Shown here: positions 44,403 to 58,500 of the stretch, piece by piece
Position numbering within the stretch: position 1 is the first letter of the stretch
How the letters are laid out: the number at the start of each line of letters is the position of its first letter
NCBI RefSeq assembly: GCF_907164915.1
Contig: NC_061862.1
Location: 93,947,995-94,011,994 of the forward strand
Direction: 5' to 3'
Origin: Impatiens glandulifera
Taxonomy: Eukaryota > Streptophyta > Magnoliopsida > Ericales > Balsaminaceae
Length of the DNA: 64,000 nucleotides
Program-made: the position numbers and the translations under genes
Notes under the pieces: generated by a model
Seen by the model: the letters and a program-made list of their open reading frames with translations, nothing else
The model's database searches: none
What the model was told of the DNA's origin: nothing

Positions 44403-47400
44403 ATGACATGGAATATTATAGGGTTAAATGACCCTATAAAAAAAGAGAGGTTAGAAGAATAGCAGAAAAGAATGAAATCACAGTATTTGGAATTATTGAA
44501 ACAAAAGTCAGACAAAGTCAAATAGAGAATGTTGCCCAGGGTTGCTTCAAAGAAGAATGAGAATTTATTCATAACTCTGATGGGGTTAAAAGTAGAGTCT
44601 AGGTAGGATGGGATAAAAGAAGGGTTGAAATTAAGAAATTTTTTGAAAGCAAGCAAGTTGTTTTGACAGAGGTTATCAATCTGGTGACAAGGGTAAAAAT
44701 ATTCTTTGCGATAGTCTATGCAAGCAACTCTAGGACAGAGAGGAAAACACTTTGGAATGATTTGAGAAGAAGCATTACGGACGACGAACCGTGGGTTATT
44801 ATGGGAGATTTTAACGTTACAAGATTCAGAAATGAAAGAGAGCCTAAGACAAACATAACAAAAGACATGCATGATTTCAATGAATGCATTCGAGACATAA
44901 GCTGCATTGAACCGTCTTTCTCAGGTAATCTATTTTCATGATCAACTACAAGAGGGGCGAACAACATGAGAAAGAGCAGAATTGATAGAGGCCTAGTGAA
45001 TGAAAAATGAGTGGAATTTTACCCAAGAAGCCAAATCCAGGTTTTGCAACTAGGTCTCTCTGATCACTGCCCTTTGAAATTCTTTTGGGAAAAGGAGAAA
45101 AAGCAGAAAAGACCCTTTAAGTTCTTCAACTTCTGGATGAAAGATGAAGAATTTAATAAAATCCTTAATGAAACTTGGAACATCAGAATTAATGGAACAA
45201 AGATGTTCAGAGTTTGTGAGAAACTAAGATTACTAAAAAGGAAGTTGAATAAGCTAGACCGGAAAAAATATAGTGGAATTTTTAAAAGAGTAGAGGAGGC
45301 CATAACGAAACTGGAGGAAATACAAAGCAAGGCACTAAGAGCTCCAAATCTACTTTATAACAGGGAAGAGGAAAAAGAGGCTCTTACGCGATTCAGAGAC
45401 CTCTGTTCTAAAAATGAAAGTTTTGCTAAGCAAAAATCTAGAGAAAATTGGCTTTCATTAGGAGACAAGAATACTTCTTTCTTCTATAAAAAATGTTCAT
45501 CAAGGAATTTCAGAAATCAGGTTCTAAGGCTCTCAAACTCAAATGGAGATGTTTTATAGGGACAAAAGGCAGTTCATGAAGAAACAATAAGTTTCTACAA
45601 AGAGCTGATTAGAACAGAAACGAGCACAATAATAGAGGACAGTCGAAGATTGCTTCAACAGATTGTGCATAGGAAAATCAGTGAAGAAAGTTGTAACCAA
45701 TTGATTACAAGAGTCAGTATGGAAGAAGTCAGAAAAGCTGTGTTTTCGATGAAAGGTGATAAAAGCCCAGGGCCAGATGGTTTCAACGCGACCTTCTTCA
45801 AAGAAAACTGGTAAATAGTGGGTAAAGATGTAAGCGAAGGGGTTTTGGAATTCTTCCAAAACAGGAAAATATTGAAGCAATGGAACGTCATAGTGTTGAA
45901 TTTGATTCCTAAGAATTCAATTCCGGAAAAAATTCAGGACTTTCGTCATATTTCATGCTGCAATGTTATTTACAAAATTATTTCAAAAATTATTTCGCAA
46001 CGTTTGAAAACAGTTATTGATAAGTTTGTAGGATTAGGGCAATCACCATTTATTCCTAAACGCTCTATTTCCCATAACATCCTATTCATGCAGAGCTTAT
46101 TGAATGGATATGGCAAGAAAAACATATCTCCACGTGTGGCTTTCAAAATTGACATTAAAAAACCTTTTTTGACTCGATCAGATGGGGATCAATCCACGAA
46201 TTCCTCCTTGCTGCAAGTTTTCCAATTATTTTCATTGATTGGATTATGCAATGTGTTTCCACTCCTCATTTTGTTTTGAGCGTGAATGGCATTCATGGAG
46301 GCTTTTTCAAGGGTGAAAGGGGAGTAAGGCAAGAAGACCCTATATCTCCTTACCTATTCGTCTTAATTATGGAAATTCTTGAATGTATTTTAAAAATGAT
46401 TATGAGAAGTCATCATTTCAAATTTCACCTGTACTGCAAAGAAGAAGCAATAACCCGTATATGTTTTGCAGATGATCTATTTTTTGTGGCTTATGCGGAT
46501 GTTGAATTTGTTAGTATAATCAAAGAAGCTCTAACAATCTTTTCGAGTATTACAGGCCTATACATCAATGAGGACAAAAGTCAGGTTTTCTATGGAGGGT
46601 TAATGAAGAAAGGAAAGAAAACATATTCAATATTATGCGACTCAAGAAAGGTGAACTACCAGTGAAATACATTGGAGTACCCCTGTCATCAAAACAACTT
46701 CGATACAATCACTTCAGACAACTGGTAGAAAAAGTTAGAAGTTCTGTCTTGGGTTGGGCTACGAAAAAACTGTCTTATGCAGGTAGAATCGAGCTCGTTA
46801 AAAGAGGCATCTTTGGAATTATTAGCTACTGGGCACAACAGATAGTCATCCCAAAGAAAGTAATGGCTGAACTCGATAGAAACATGAGAGACTACATCTG
46901 GGGAACACAAGGCAGAGTAGGAAAAAAAGTCAAATGGGAGGACGTTTGCACTCCCATAGAAGAAGGCGGACTAGGAATAAAAAGTTGTGTTGAATGGAAC
47001 AAATCCCTCACCATCAAGAGCTTATGGGAGTTGGAGCAAAAAGCGGACTCCCTATGGGTCAAATGGGTGCATACAAGATTTATGAAAGAAGAGCAGAGTA
47101 TCTGGACACGAAACATCAACGACAGAATGACATGGTCATTGAAGAAAATCCTAAAAACAAGAAAGATGTCTTTCAAATGGTGAAAACCACAATTAGAAAT
47201 GGAAGATGGGTACTATTCTGGCATGATCCTTGGCTAGATAATATTCCCATTATATTCAAAGAAGAAATGCAAGGAAACAGAGTTAGAAGAGAATACATCA
47301 AATACTCATATAGAGACGTCTATGAAGGTAGATGTGATTCACTTTTGAGGCGTATTCCAGAAGGTGATAGAATCCTAAACCTAATGAGGCAGAAGCAACT

Positions 47401-47946
47401 CAATGAAAGTAATGATGAAATATGCTGGAAAACAGAAAGCAATGAGAAGTTTATTACAGGAAAGGCATGTGAAATTGTTAGAACAAGAAGACAGGAGGTA
47501 GATTGGCATAATGTGGTATGGTCTCCAAAGATTATTCCTCGTCACCAATTTATTCTCTAGCTGGTATACAGGAAAAGGTTGACAACAAAAGACATAATTC
47601 GAAAATATATAAACATTCCTGATATCAACTGTGTCCTATGTTTGAGAGTTGAGGAAAACATAAATCATTTATTTGGGGAATGCTCTTTTGTAATACAAAT
47701 TTGGAGGATGTATGCTGCAAACATGAACATCATCAACTTTCCAAGAATATTAGAAGAAATCCAAGAGTGGATGAAGAATAAAGAAAAGGAAGATCCTTCT
47801 ATGTAAGTATGTTGAAATGCTACTTTGGAGCAATAATCTACAATATCTGGAAAGAAAGAAATTCAAGAGCTCACAGTGGAAGGAGTAAAACCGCTGAAGT
47901 TTGGAGAGATATAACTTCAGATGGAAATGCACTCATTCAATCCTAG
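44403..47946 (+). pseudogene. LINE ORF2 (endonuclease-RT), copy-B-only LINE
   Basis: Starts MTWNIIGLNDP at 44403, the endonuclease opening. GIIETK, then IMGDFNVTR (44800) and LSDHCPLKFFW (about 45055) are later endonuclease motifs. RT motifs: KGDKSPGPDGFN (about 45750), FRHISCCNVIYKIISK, KIDIKKPF, RGVRQEDPISPYLFVLIME (46319) and an intact FADD at about 46468. Later pieces are VKYIGVPLSS, GRIELVKRGIFGI, WVKWVHTRF and the zf-RVT domain (CVLCLRVEENINHLFGEC). Stops near 45557, 45812, 47181 and elsewhere, and frame changes near 46170, disable it. Confidence 0.8.
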
Positions 47947-48205
47947 AGAGGAGTCGAAAGGAATGAAGAGAATAGAAAGCTCTGCCAAATATAGGATATT
48001 TCGTTTGAGAATGTCACAAATAGAATAATAGTAAAAACGTTGTAGGCGCTAATTGATTGTTGTTATTGTCTGTAATTCAATTATTGTTTCATTGTCAAAT
48101 CTAGAAATTGTCTAAATCTGATCTTAAACTTTTGTATTTTTTTTTCTCTCTTTTGAGTTTTTTTAATAAAATGGCACTAAGTTGTTTTAAAAAAAAATCC
48201 CTTAC

Positions 48206-48587
48206 GGTGCCTCTTCCCTTAGATTGATGTACTATATGAATTTCTTAAGAGACGAATAGAGTAAAGACGAATCGAATTTATAAATATGAATTTGATGAAC
48301 AATGATGTCGTTCTAAACATGCCAATCCATTTCTGGCCAAATCTCAATCGGTTTCAAATTTAATTTTAATTAATTGAAATAACCCTAATGGTGCTAATGG
48401 TGCCTCTTCCCTTAGATTAGATTGATGTACTATATGAATTTCTTAAGAGACGAATAGAGTAAAGACGAATCGAATTTATAAATATGAATTTGATGAACAA
48501 TGATGCCGTTCTAAACATGCCAATCCATTTCTGGCCAAATCTCAATCGGTTACAAATTTAATTTTAATTAATTGAAATAACCCTAAT
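48206..48587 (+). repeat. ~193-bp local tandem duplication unique to copy B
   Basis: The block from ggtgcctcttcccttagatt to aaccctaat is present at 48206-48389 and again at 48399-48587, with a few changes (agattagattg against agattg). Copy A has it once (about 446-627). It lies directly after the LINE 3' end. Confidence 0.9.
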
Positions 48588-48927
48588 TTTCTTGTAATAT
48601 ATACTTCCAAACACGTTCACAGAATTAAGAATTAATATATTTAACAGAAGTAATTATTATTATTTTATTTTCATTATGTTAAAGATTAGATTGAAATGAA
48701 ATATTTCACTATAAAAATAATATAAATTTAAAAGGACGTGGATATGACAAGGCAGGACAGTTGGACGAAATTTGAACAGAGTTAAATATTTCTGTTAAGT
48801 TTAATAAATTTAAAACCTTTTGAAAAGTTTGTATACATAAATAAAATTTTACAACTTAATAAATAAATTTGATATTTCTATCCAATCTTTATCCAACTTT
48901 ATAAATAAAATTGGAAATCTTCCCATT

Positions 48928-49025
48928 TTAAAATATAAAACTCTATTAACTTGGTCGGTTAAAATGTTGTACTTATATGATTAGGTTACAACTTTCACAT
49001 TTATTATATTTATATTATGATTATT
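48928..49025 (+). repeat. SINE-family fragment at the Mutator-like right edge, copy B
   Basis: Counterpart of 970-1065. The box-A-like ttaacttggtcgg is closer to the array consensus tagcctagttgg than in copy A. Confidence 0.5.
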
Positions 49026-49765
49026 AGGGATAAGAAAATATTTAAATAATGATTAAAGAGATTTCATACATTTTGAAATTTATGTTTGAACATAAATGGT
49101 CAAATTGAATACCTTGTTGGAACAAAATTTACCTCAATAATGTGTTACAGTAAAATTATAAAATATTAATTCTTATTCTTCCTCCTTAATTAATTGTTAT
49201 AGAGATACAAATAATTATAAGATTCAATTGTTAAATAGAAATGAAATATCCTGCATTTTTCTTTCAACTTGTAAGTCCGAAGACATCAAATATCATATTT
49301 TTTAGATGTTTCAATAAGCATATTTTGTCTCAACTCTCCCATCTCAATATTAGATCTCTCTCGGTATTGATAATTTGATATAGATTTGGATCTTCATGAT
49401 CTCAATAAAGATATGGATAAACAGTAGGGCCGGTATGGGTAGAATCACTTTTTTATATCTTTTAATTAATTTTAAAACAAATAACTATTTTTAAAGTATG
49501 TATTATATTAGATATTAGTTTTTAATATTAAGAATTATAATTAGGATGTAATTCAATTTAGTGTATTTTTATAATTCTTAATTTCATTCTTTTTAGTTCG
49601 AAATTGTAATTATATATATTTTTTTATCCAATCAAATTAACTTATTATTTTATCATTTAAAATACGATTAAAGTTTTTGATATTTTTTATTTTGAATTTA
49701 GGATGTTAAAATATAAATCAGTGTCTTTTTAATTTTTTAGTTTAGTAAATTAATATTTTGAAAGG

Positions 49766-49829
<64 letters not shown>

Positions 49830-52660
49830 TAAGAAGTTAACCTGTTAAATTAATATTTTTTTAATTTTGAAAGTTAAATGTTGAACCGATATTTTTTTTA
49901 ATCTATGAAATTAAAATGTTGAAACGATATTTTTTTAATTGAAAATCGAAACATAAAAAATCTATTGACACTTGAGCTATTTTATTTGGTTGGGTCAAAC
50001 TAATATTTTAATAAAATATATAATATATTAAAATTATTTTTATCATATTAGTTTTTTTTAAACATAGGAATTTAGAGTAAATTACAATTCTATAGTTTTT
50101 ATCTTAAAATGTAAGAATTTAATACTGAATTTCATGAAATTGGTAAAATTTCAATATCAATTTCAATTCTAGTTCCATTCATCCAAACATACATTTATAT
50201 ATGTAATTTAAAATTTATAAAAAATATAATTTTATTTTAAAAATTGCCCACAAAATATTTTAAAAGAGAGTAATTGAAGAACAGTCAAACAAAACATTAC
50301 ATAAAAAAAATTCATTAAAAACAAAAAAAAAATATAATACTTGTTATTCAAATTTTTTATTTTTTATTTTTTATTTTGAGAATCAATAGGCCATGTCTTT
50401 CATCTATATTTGGATAAACCTTTATATAATGCGATTATAATTTATTAGTATTATTATTTTTACAATAAAGTTAAAACCAAAAAAATAATTTTGTTTTTAG
50501 TACCTATATTTATTTATACTAAATATATTTTCAAGATGTTTGACGAGATAAAATTCATTAACAAGTAACTAGACCGAGGCTAAATTAGCAAAAGTTTTAT
50601 TGAAAATGTAAAAGTAAGCATTATTATCAAAAACTAGTTAACATATTCACCTTGCAATTGGAAGAATTAATCAAATAATAAATTACCAAACATTAAAATG
50701 TTATATTATAATTTAAAAAATATATTTTCAATTTAAAATTAATAATTAAGATCGCATGTTTAAAAATATGTTTAACAGTTATTCAATTAAATTAACAAAA
50801 TTGATAATAAAATAGAAAAACAAATCACATAATTGAATAATTATAGTACATAAATAAATATTTTATCTCTTTTCAAATGAATTTATAATATTAATTTTCT
50901 AATATTCTAATTAACCATTTAAATTAATATACAAAATGATAAAAAAATGAAGACAAAACATAATATCAAAATGAACATTAAAAAATAGTTACATTAAATT
51001 ATGTGTTCTATTGTATAAGTTAAAATATCAAATTTTAAAATTAGTAAACATTTATTTTATCTTATTTTAAATTTGTTTATTATTTTCTCGTCAAATAATT
51101 TTACCCTACATATCTTATCCTTCAAGGATTACCAACATTGGAATCACCATTCTTTTATCCTCAAATTCATACATTTCATCATATCTTCTTCTTTAATGAT
51201 TCCCATTAATAACGATCATCATTCCCTCTCAATTTCTTTAATTCGAATTCACATATTTTATCATATTTTATCCTTCAATGCCTTTAATGATTTCATTCTC
51301 AAATTCGCACTATCATTCTCTCAATTCCTTTAATTTAAATTCTCATTATTAACACCATTATTTAACCATTGAATTACTTATGATTGTTGAGTTTAATTTA
51401 TATTTATATATATATATATATATATATATTTAATTATTTTATTGAACAAAAAATAAAAAATATAATGAATAAAAATAATAATTATATAAATAATAGATAT
51501 GGAGAGAATATATAAAAAGTAGTATTTTTTATAAATTATTTAGAAATTTAGATTAAAATATTTTAAAATTTTATATATAATTATATGTTATAAAATAATT
51601 ATTGATATATATATATATAATTTATTTAAAAATTTTAATTAAGAAAAATAGTTACAAAATGGTATATTTAATAAATATGGAGATAAGTAAAAAATATTTT
51701 AATCTAAATTAAAAAAGAATATTAAGAGTCAATTTAATTAATATGGAGAGAGAAAAATATGTTAATACAAATAAGACACAAATATTTAAATTAGATTAAT
51801 TTATTTTATTTAAATATATTACGAATTAATTTTTAATTATATTTTTTATATATATTTAATATATAATTATTTATTTATTAGAAAAGAATATAAAATATAA
51901 TTTCAAAAGAAACAAAATAACATTTTATAAATAAAATTTCATAATTAATTATTTATTTATTATATCCATACCAATCAACTCAGGGTCGGGTTTGAGTTTA
52001 AATTTATTAACCCGATTCATTTTGAGTAACAAAAAATTCAAAACACTGCCGACCCAACGCCCAACGCGCTGCACACCAATTCCTGCAAATTTATTATTAA
52101 GCGTTATTAGATATATATATATATATATAGATTATGACTTATCATAAAGTTGATATAATTAATTTATCATTAACACCAATCATTTTATTTTGAGGATTAA
52201 TAATAGGTCTTAATTATGTTAGTTGACATTTATGATTAATATGAATAAATAAAATGTTTTTATCACTTACAAAAAAATATAAATATATATAATCTCCAAA
52301 CAAAATATAAAAATATATAAAGTCTTCAAAATTTATAATATCCAAAATCTATCAAGTTGATAACTATTACAAAAAGTGAACAAATGTTCTCCAAAAATCT
52401 TCATTTCCAAACTAATTTTGACTTAAATAAACCTATAAAAACAAATAATCAATTTAACTTCTTCTTAACTGAAAGTTATATCAATATTCAAGATTAACCA
52501 ACCAAATAATAGTAAAGGTATGTTTCATAATATCAAGCCATTTCTAACACAAAGAACAAACCACAAACATGCAAATATATAATATCAAAATAACTAACCA
52601 AATAATTACAACTACAAAACTAAACATACATAGTAATACTAACTTTGGAATAGTGAGTTT
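49026..52660. other. AT-rich intergenic DNA, no gene seen
   Basis: Counterpart of 1066-4620. The chief difference is the TA tract at 49767-49826 (about 30 repeats). Another TA tract at 51409-51428 is longer than its partner at 3422. A Phe/Ser-rich frame at 51073-51333 has no homologous open frame in copy A and is not credible. Confidence 0.55.
49767..49826. repeat. (TA)n microsatellite
   Basis: About 60 bp of uninterrupted TA, against about 12 bp at the matching position 1817-1828. Confidence 0.9.
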
Positions 52661-52667
52661 GGAATAG

Positions 52668-52786
52668 TGAGTTGTTAGCTCAAGTGACATGAGCTTAATA
52701 GACCAAATGTCATATATTTGATTCTCTTCAAGGTGACACAAGAATATTCTTACATAGTACAAACGTTTTTTTTCAAATACACCTCA
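52668..52786 (+). repeat. tRNA-derived SINE, copy B
   Basis: Counterpart of 4640-4760. Box A tagctcaagtgac is at 52676 and box B tttgattctc at 52717-52726. Confidence 0.5.
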
Positions 52787-53778
52787 AGACCTTTTTAAAA
52801 TAATAACTTTTTTATTATTAAGTTTACCTTTTATAATACAAAATTTTTCTAACAATAAAATAAAAAATAACTCATATTTTTTAGCATATACAAACTAATT
52901 TTAATACTAATTTTATACAACACTAAGAAAATAGTTTTAAATTATATTATATAAACTCAATTATACCACCTCCATTCTTATTCAAACTATTAAAAAGTTG
53001 GTAGATTTCTTAATACAGCTTCTAAATCTAATGATATTGTCTATTTAAATGGTTAAATGTGTTTGGAAGCTATATATTTAATTTGTTGTCTTATATTTTT
53101 TGTCTAAATTTTAATGATATGTATGCAGTACAAATTATATATGTTATAAGTTGTGTAGAAGTATAAATTGTAATTATATATAAATTGTATATGATACTAT
53201 AAGTTGTATATGTTATTGATGTTTGATATTAATTATAAAAAATGGTATATGATGCATGTGGTTTATAGTTTTGTGTTTGATATATAGTATAATAATGTAG
53301 TATAAGTTGTATAAATATGAATTTAAAATTATTATTATTATTATTATATTTAAATAATATTATTTATTATTATAAATTATTGAACTGTTATTATTTATTA
53401 TTTAATAATTAATATTATTTTAATTAAATTATAAAAAATTAATTATAATATAAACTGTAAATTATATTTATTTAATTTGAATATTATTAATAATTGTAAT
53501 AAATAAACTTAAAATAAAATAAATATATAAAATAAACAATATTATTTTTAATAAATAAATATATAAAATAATAATTAATAAAATTATGGTTATAAAATAA
53601 AAATATTTTTTATAATTAAAATATTAGACTATTTAAATATATATATTAAAAATAATTATTTATAATAATAATATTAAAACTAAATAAAATATATTTAATA
53701 TATTATATAATAATAAATTATATAAAATATTAATAAAGGGTATAATGATAAATTAAAAATTAAGTGATATAAGAAAAA
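52787..53778. other. AT-rich intergenic DNA, no gene seen
   Basis: Counterpart of 4761-5766, with the shorter TTA tract at 53325-53347. Confidence 0.55.
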
Positions 53779-54009
53779 TATTGTACCTCATGGAAGAAGT
53801 CAATAGGTGGGCCGTTTAACCTATCCAATCCAAAACTATTGGGTGAAGAAGATGTTGGTTCGCACCAACGTAGTTCTTAGCTGCACGCAGTCGGAGTCTC
53901 GCGTCGTTAATACACCATCATATGCAGTGCAGACTGGCTTAGGAAAGCGCATTGTATGGTTAGACTAGAAAAAAAAGTTTGTGGTCGGTGGTAAGTGTTT
54001 CGAATTTCA

Positions 54010-55400
54010 AACCTTATTAGATCGTCCTAGAGTTGTGGTTATTTCAGAATGTAAGATGGTCAAGAGGAGATCGATCGAAGTGAATGAGAATAATTTGAAG
54101 TTGATCCGTAAATCTCTCCGTTCATCATCATAGAAGAAAGAGCGAATTGGATCTGGTCCTAATAATGAACATTTTTGGTCTGTCTATAATTCACATGGAA
54201 TGTATATTGCTTTATGGTGTGAGATCAAAATAGTCTTTATAATGTCGATTGCAAATTGTTTAATTCCATTAGGTGGAGGAAAGACTCCGTCGACTTGTTA
54301 ATGGTCGATCGACCGTCACTAAGAAATTGCAGGTTAAAAGTGAAATTTCTAATGTTGTGGATGTGAATAGACAAGCGTATGAAATAGAGCATGTCACTAA
54401 GAGGGTTGAACTAGGTTCAACACAGAATGATATTTGAATTTGTTTGTTTGGAATGTCTATATTGTTATGGAACTCTAATCTTCTTCGTAGAGTAGGAGAT
54501 GATCTTGGTGGGTTCATTGAATGCGATTAGAGTTATAAAACGGAAATGATGAAGGATGGGTTTGAATTCTTGAACGTCAGATATCTAGAAGTCCTTCTTA
54601 TGGATAACGTGATTGTAAACTTATGGTTTGGCCAGAACGTTCTACTGAGGTTTTAATAATGACATATATTAGTTCTTGTTCTGGTCCTAACAATGATATC
54701 ATTGTTGAACCTTTATCGACAACTCATCGAGTACGACATTAGGAGCACGTGTTAAGAACTTAGTGATGACTCCTTTCTATGTGGATCAGATTCGTTTAGC
54801 TGGGCTTACTAATGTTGAATGATTAATAGCTGTGGAGGATAATAAGCGGGTATTGAGTCTTGATGTCTTATATACCGCAGATGTCACAATGTGTACTAGA
54901 AAAGGTGGGTCATGAGGTTGGGTCCGATGTTATTCCACCTCTATATTCGACTCATCTTTCTCATGAGTGTCCCGCCTCAAATAAGGATCATGTCAAGGTT
55001 ATGGAGTATTCATCTAAGATGCACACGGTTGAGGTGAATATCGAGATTTTTTCTCCTCTTTTGCACGTGCCCGAGACTGTTAACCATGCTTCTCCCGTTG
55101 ATTCCCCTATGAGAAACAATTTACATTTGGTCTCATGCCAAGATAGGGTGCCCCCAGTTTCACATCCAATCTCAGATTTAATTGATAATCTAGAGCAGGT
55201 TGAAAGGGTTGAAGCTGATATATGGTCCTCTTTTCTAGTTTGACTAATATCACCCAAACAAATCTCTTTATCCCATTGTCGAACCGACTATGGTCATTCA
55301 TGAGGTTTCTAAGGAAGAATTCATTGAGTCTGATCCTGAGTACAATGTCTAAGAGGAGGTTTGTGCAGATTTCTCGACTCATAATATTATTTTGAAATGA
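54010..55400 (+). pseudogene. LINE ORF1 remnant, copy B
   Basis: Same pieces as in copy A, including LLWNSNLLRRVGDDLGGFIE (about 54470). A tag stop at 54528 is private to this copy, replacing the GAG at 6508. The fragment 54860-55243 matches 6841-7224 with about 12 substitutions in 390 bp. Confidence 0.5.
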
Positions 55401-55590
55401 GAATATATCTCCGGTGCAATAAGTTTTAAGGTGTGAGACAGAGGTTTGGCCGAAGATTCTTGAGAATCCCCCAGTTCCATATTGTTATCTTTGAAGTGAA
55501 ATGAAGATAATTGTTCTGCCTAATGGTAATATTATTGATGGAAAACGTGTTTCAAACCTTAATTGGGCGTATTCTAATTAATTTATCTTA

Positions 55591-58500
55591 ATGATTGGAA
55601 AAATTATGGCGTGGAACGTTTGTGGGATGAACGATAGTGCAAAGCACAAAATAATAAAGTCTTTGGTTGATACTTTGAGGTGTGATATTTATTGCTTTAG
55701 TAATATGAATCAATGGATTAGTCGTGACCTATGTAATTGGAGATTGTGTGGATGAGAGGCTCTTAATTCTGTCGGAGCATTAGGTGCGATTCTGGTAACT
55801 TGGAATGAGGATTTATTTGAGAAAATTGACGTTAAAATAAGTCAATTTTTGGTTAGTATTCAATTTCGTAACCGTGTGATAATTTTCGTTGGGAGTTTTC
55901 GACGGTGTACGGACTTGTTCTTTCTAACCTTAAATCTAATTTTTTCAATGAGCTTATGGAGGTGAGAAGTATTTGAGATTTACCTCTTATTTTTTTGGGG
56001 ATATGAATGAAGTTAGGGTTCCTATTGAGAAAAAAGGAGCACATAGACTCACAAGGCATATGCGTGAGTTTTCTAAGACAATCGAAAATTTTGGAGCTCG
56101 TTGACTTACCTTTGGAAGGAGGGCAATTCACATTTATAAGAGGTAACAGACACAATGAGAGTGTGCAATCCCGCATTGATAGATTTCTTGTGAAAACTCG
56201 ATTTTCCGCAGTGTATCTAATATATTTTAGAAGGTCTTAACGTGGAGCTGTTTTGATCATCGTCCAAACCTTATTGACTGGAGGGAGGTGGTTTTAACTA
56301 GTCGGCCTTTCAGATTTGAGAACACATGGTTGACTAGAGATGGTTTTATCTCAAAGGTGGATGGGTGGTGGGCGAGTGATGTCGTGTTTGGCTCCACATC
56401 ATCTAGGCTATTTATTAAGCTTAAAAATCTACGGAAGTTGCTTAAAATATGGTTTGTGGGGGATCATGCATTATTTTCCTACAAGGTTGAGGTTTTAAGT
56501 TGTTAAATTTTAACAATTGATGGTGCGGAGGAAGTTCGTGATCTCTCTATTATAGAAATTTCTACACAAATTTATCTAGTAAGTAAGTTGCTTGAACTAT
56601 GTAAAGAGGAAGAAATTGGGGCAAACCAATGTAGTGGAGTAATTTAGTTGCGGGAAGATGATAAAAATACTAAGTATTTCCATGACATCTCTAAAGCACA
56701 AACGATAAATAACGCTATTAACTCGATATCCATTATTGGTGTCGTGCATGAGATCGAACCAACTATATCTAATAGTATTATTCAATTTTACAAAGATTTA
56801 TTTCATGAACCATTTCGGGTTAGACCAAAGCTAAACAACATCAGTTTTGCATCTACAAATGAAAATGTGAAATGCATGTTGGAAGCTCATTTCTCTATCG
56901 AGGAGGTGAATGCGGTAATAATGGATTGTGGTAGTGATAAGTCCCTCAGGAGCGACGGTTTTACTTTGGGTTTTTTAAAAAGGCTTGGGAGTTTTAAGGC
57001 TGATATCATGGCGGTTATGAATCATTTCTATCAATTTTTATCTTTTGAAAAAAGTTAGAATTCTACATTGATTGTCCTAATTTGCATGGCAGCCAGAACT
57101 ATCGCATGAAGAATTTCCAACCCATAAGTTTGGTTGCATCATTTTACAAGATAGTCTCGAAATGTTTGGCAAACAGAATGCGTGGAGTTTTGGTTACAGT
57201 TATCTCTAGCAATCAGATGGCTTTCATCAAAGGCCGTCAAATATTCGATTCGGCACTAACCGCTAATGAGTGTATTGATTCGTCTAACTTTAGAGGCGAT
57301 AAATATGCTTTTGTCAAACTCAATATTGAGAAAGCATATGATCATGTTAACTGGAAGTTCCTTTTTGATATTATGGGTAGAATGGGTATGGGAGAAAAAT
57401 GGATCGAATGGATTAGATTTTGCGTATTGACGACGAAATTATCTATTATCGTGAATGGGAGCTCTCATGGTTTCTTTGAGAGTTCAAGGGATTTAAGACA
57501 AGGGTACCCTCTTTCCCCTTTCTTATTTATTATTGTTATGGAAGACCTTTCTAGAATGATGTCGTTTGTCGAAAATGAGGGTTTGTTTCGTGGGGTGGAG
57601 TGCGGTTCGAGATGATCTCTGTTCTCAATGTCTTATTTATTATTTGCAAATGACAATATTTTTATGATTCAGGCTACTAAGAGAAATATCAAGCACTTTT
57701 ATGATATTCTCTAGTTATTTGGAGCGTGTTCGGGACTGTGTATTAATTTAGGTAAGTCTGATATCTTATTCTCTAATTTAGTTTCGTTTAGGAGAAAGAT
57801 TAGATTGGCATGTATTCTAGGATTTAAAATTAGGATTTTCCGTCTATGTATCTCGGGCTCCCTCTAGGGGATAAAGCTAACTCCAAAGCTTCTTGGGACC
57901 CGATCATCAGTAAAATGGAGAGGAAACTTCCCATTTGGAAAAGTAAGATGATTTATAAGGGAGGTCGTTTAGTCCTTATCAAGAGCGCTCTTTCTCTAAT
58001 GCCAACTTATATGATGTCTCTATTTGTCCTCCCAAAGTGTGTGACCGTGAATATGGAGAGAATTATGTGTAAATTCTTATGGAGATCGTCTGGTTCCTCA
58101 TTTTTTCATTTAATGAGTTGGAATAAGGTTAAATTAATAAAAGAGCATGGGGGACTGAGAATTCGTGATCTTATTTCTTTTAATAAAGCCTTATTATCCA
58201 AATGGTGTAGTAGACTTGCATTTGAGCAAGAGAGTATTTGGGTTAAATTGATTAAATATAAATATGGTCAGAATAAGTTTGGTTGGTTCATCAAGAATTC
58301 TTATAGACCCGTGGGATGCAACATTTGGGGTGGTAATTATGTCATGTGGAAGATTTATCGGGAGCATTCAATTTTTATTATGGGTGATGGAAGTTCGATT
58401 AGTTTTTGGAACGACACTTGGTGTGGTGTTAAATGTTTGGTGAAAGTTTTCCCCGAGATTGCTTCTATTTCTATTTGTAGAGATGCATCTGTCAAAGATA

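Larger units (their letters stand above)
42716..48194 (+). mobile_element. L1-type LINE inserted in copy B only
   Basis: Copy A has the uninterrupted site (cctagttatatct joined to aaatccc, 421-440). Here 5.48 kb is inserted at that point, ending in an A run at 48189-48197. The order is leader, ORF1 with a CCHC remnant, then ORF2 with endonuclease, RT and zf-RVT. No target-site duplication is apparent. It is not closely similar to the LINEs at 5777 and 53789. It interrupts the Mutator-like element and must postdate the large duplication, or have been lost precisely from copy A, which is unlikely. Confidence 0.9.
42020..48925. mobile_element. Mutator-like element, copy B, split by a LINE
   Basis: Long inverted ends: 42020-42200 and 48734-48925 pair over about 185 bp, from gggaaga..ttatttataaaattgg at the edge to cctgccatgtcatatccacg inside. 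The flanks tttcaaaat (42011) and ttttaaaat (48926) are a 9-bp duplication with one mismatch. Without the 5.48-kb LINE the element is about 1.43 kb. It has no transposase. Its GC-richer interior looks like captured gene sequence. It inserted into a SINE-family repeat whose intact form is seen at 37788-39165. Confidence 0.75.
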
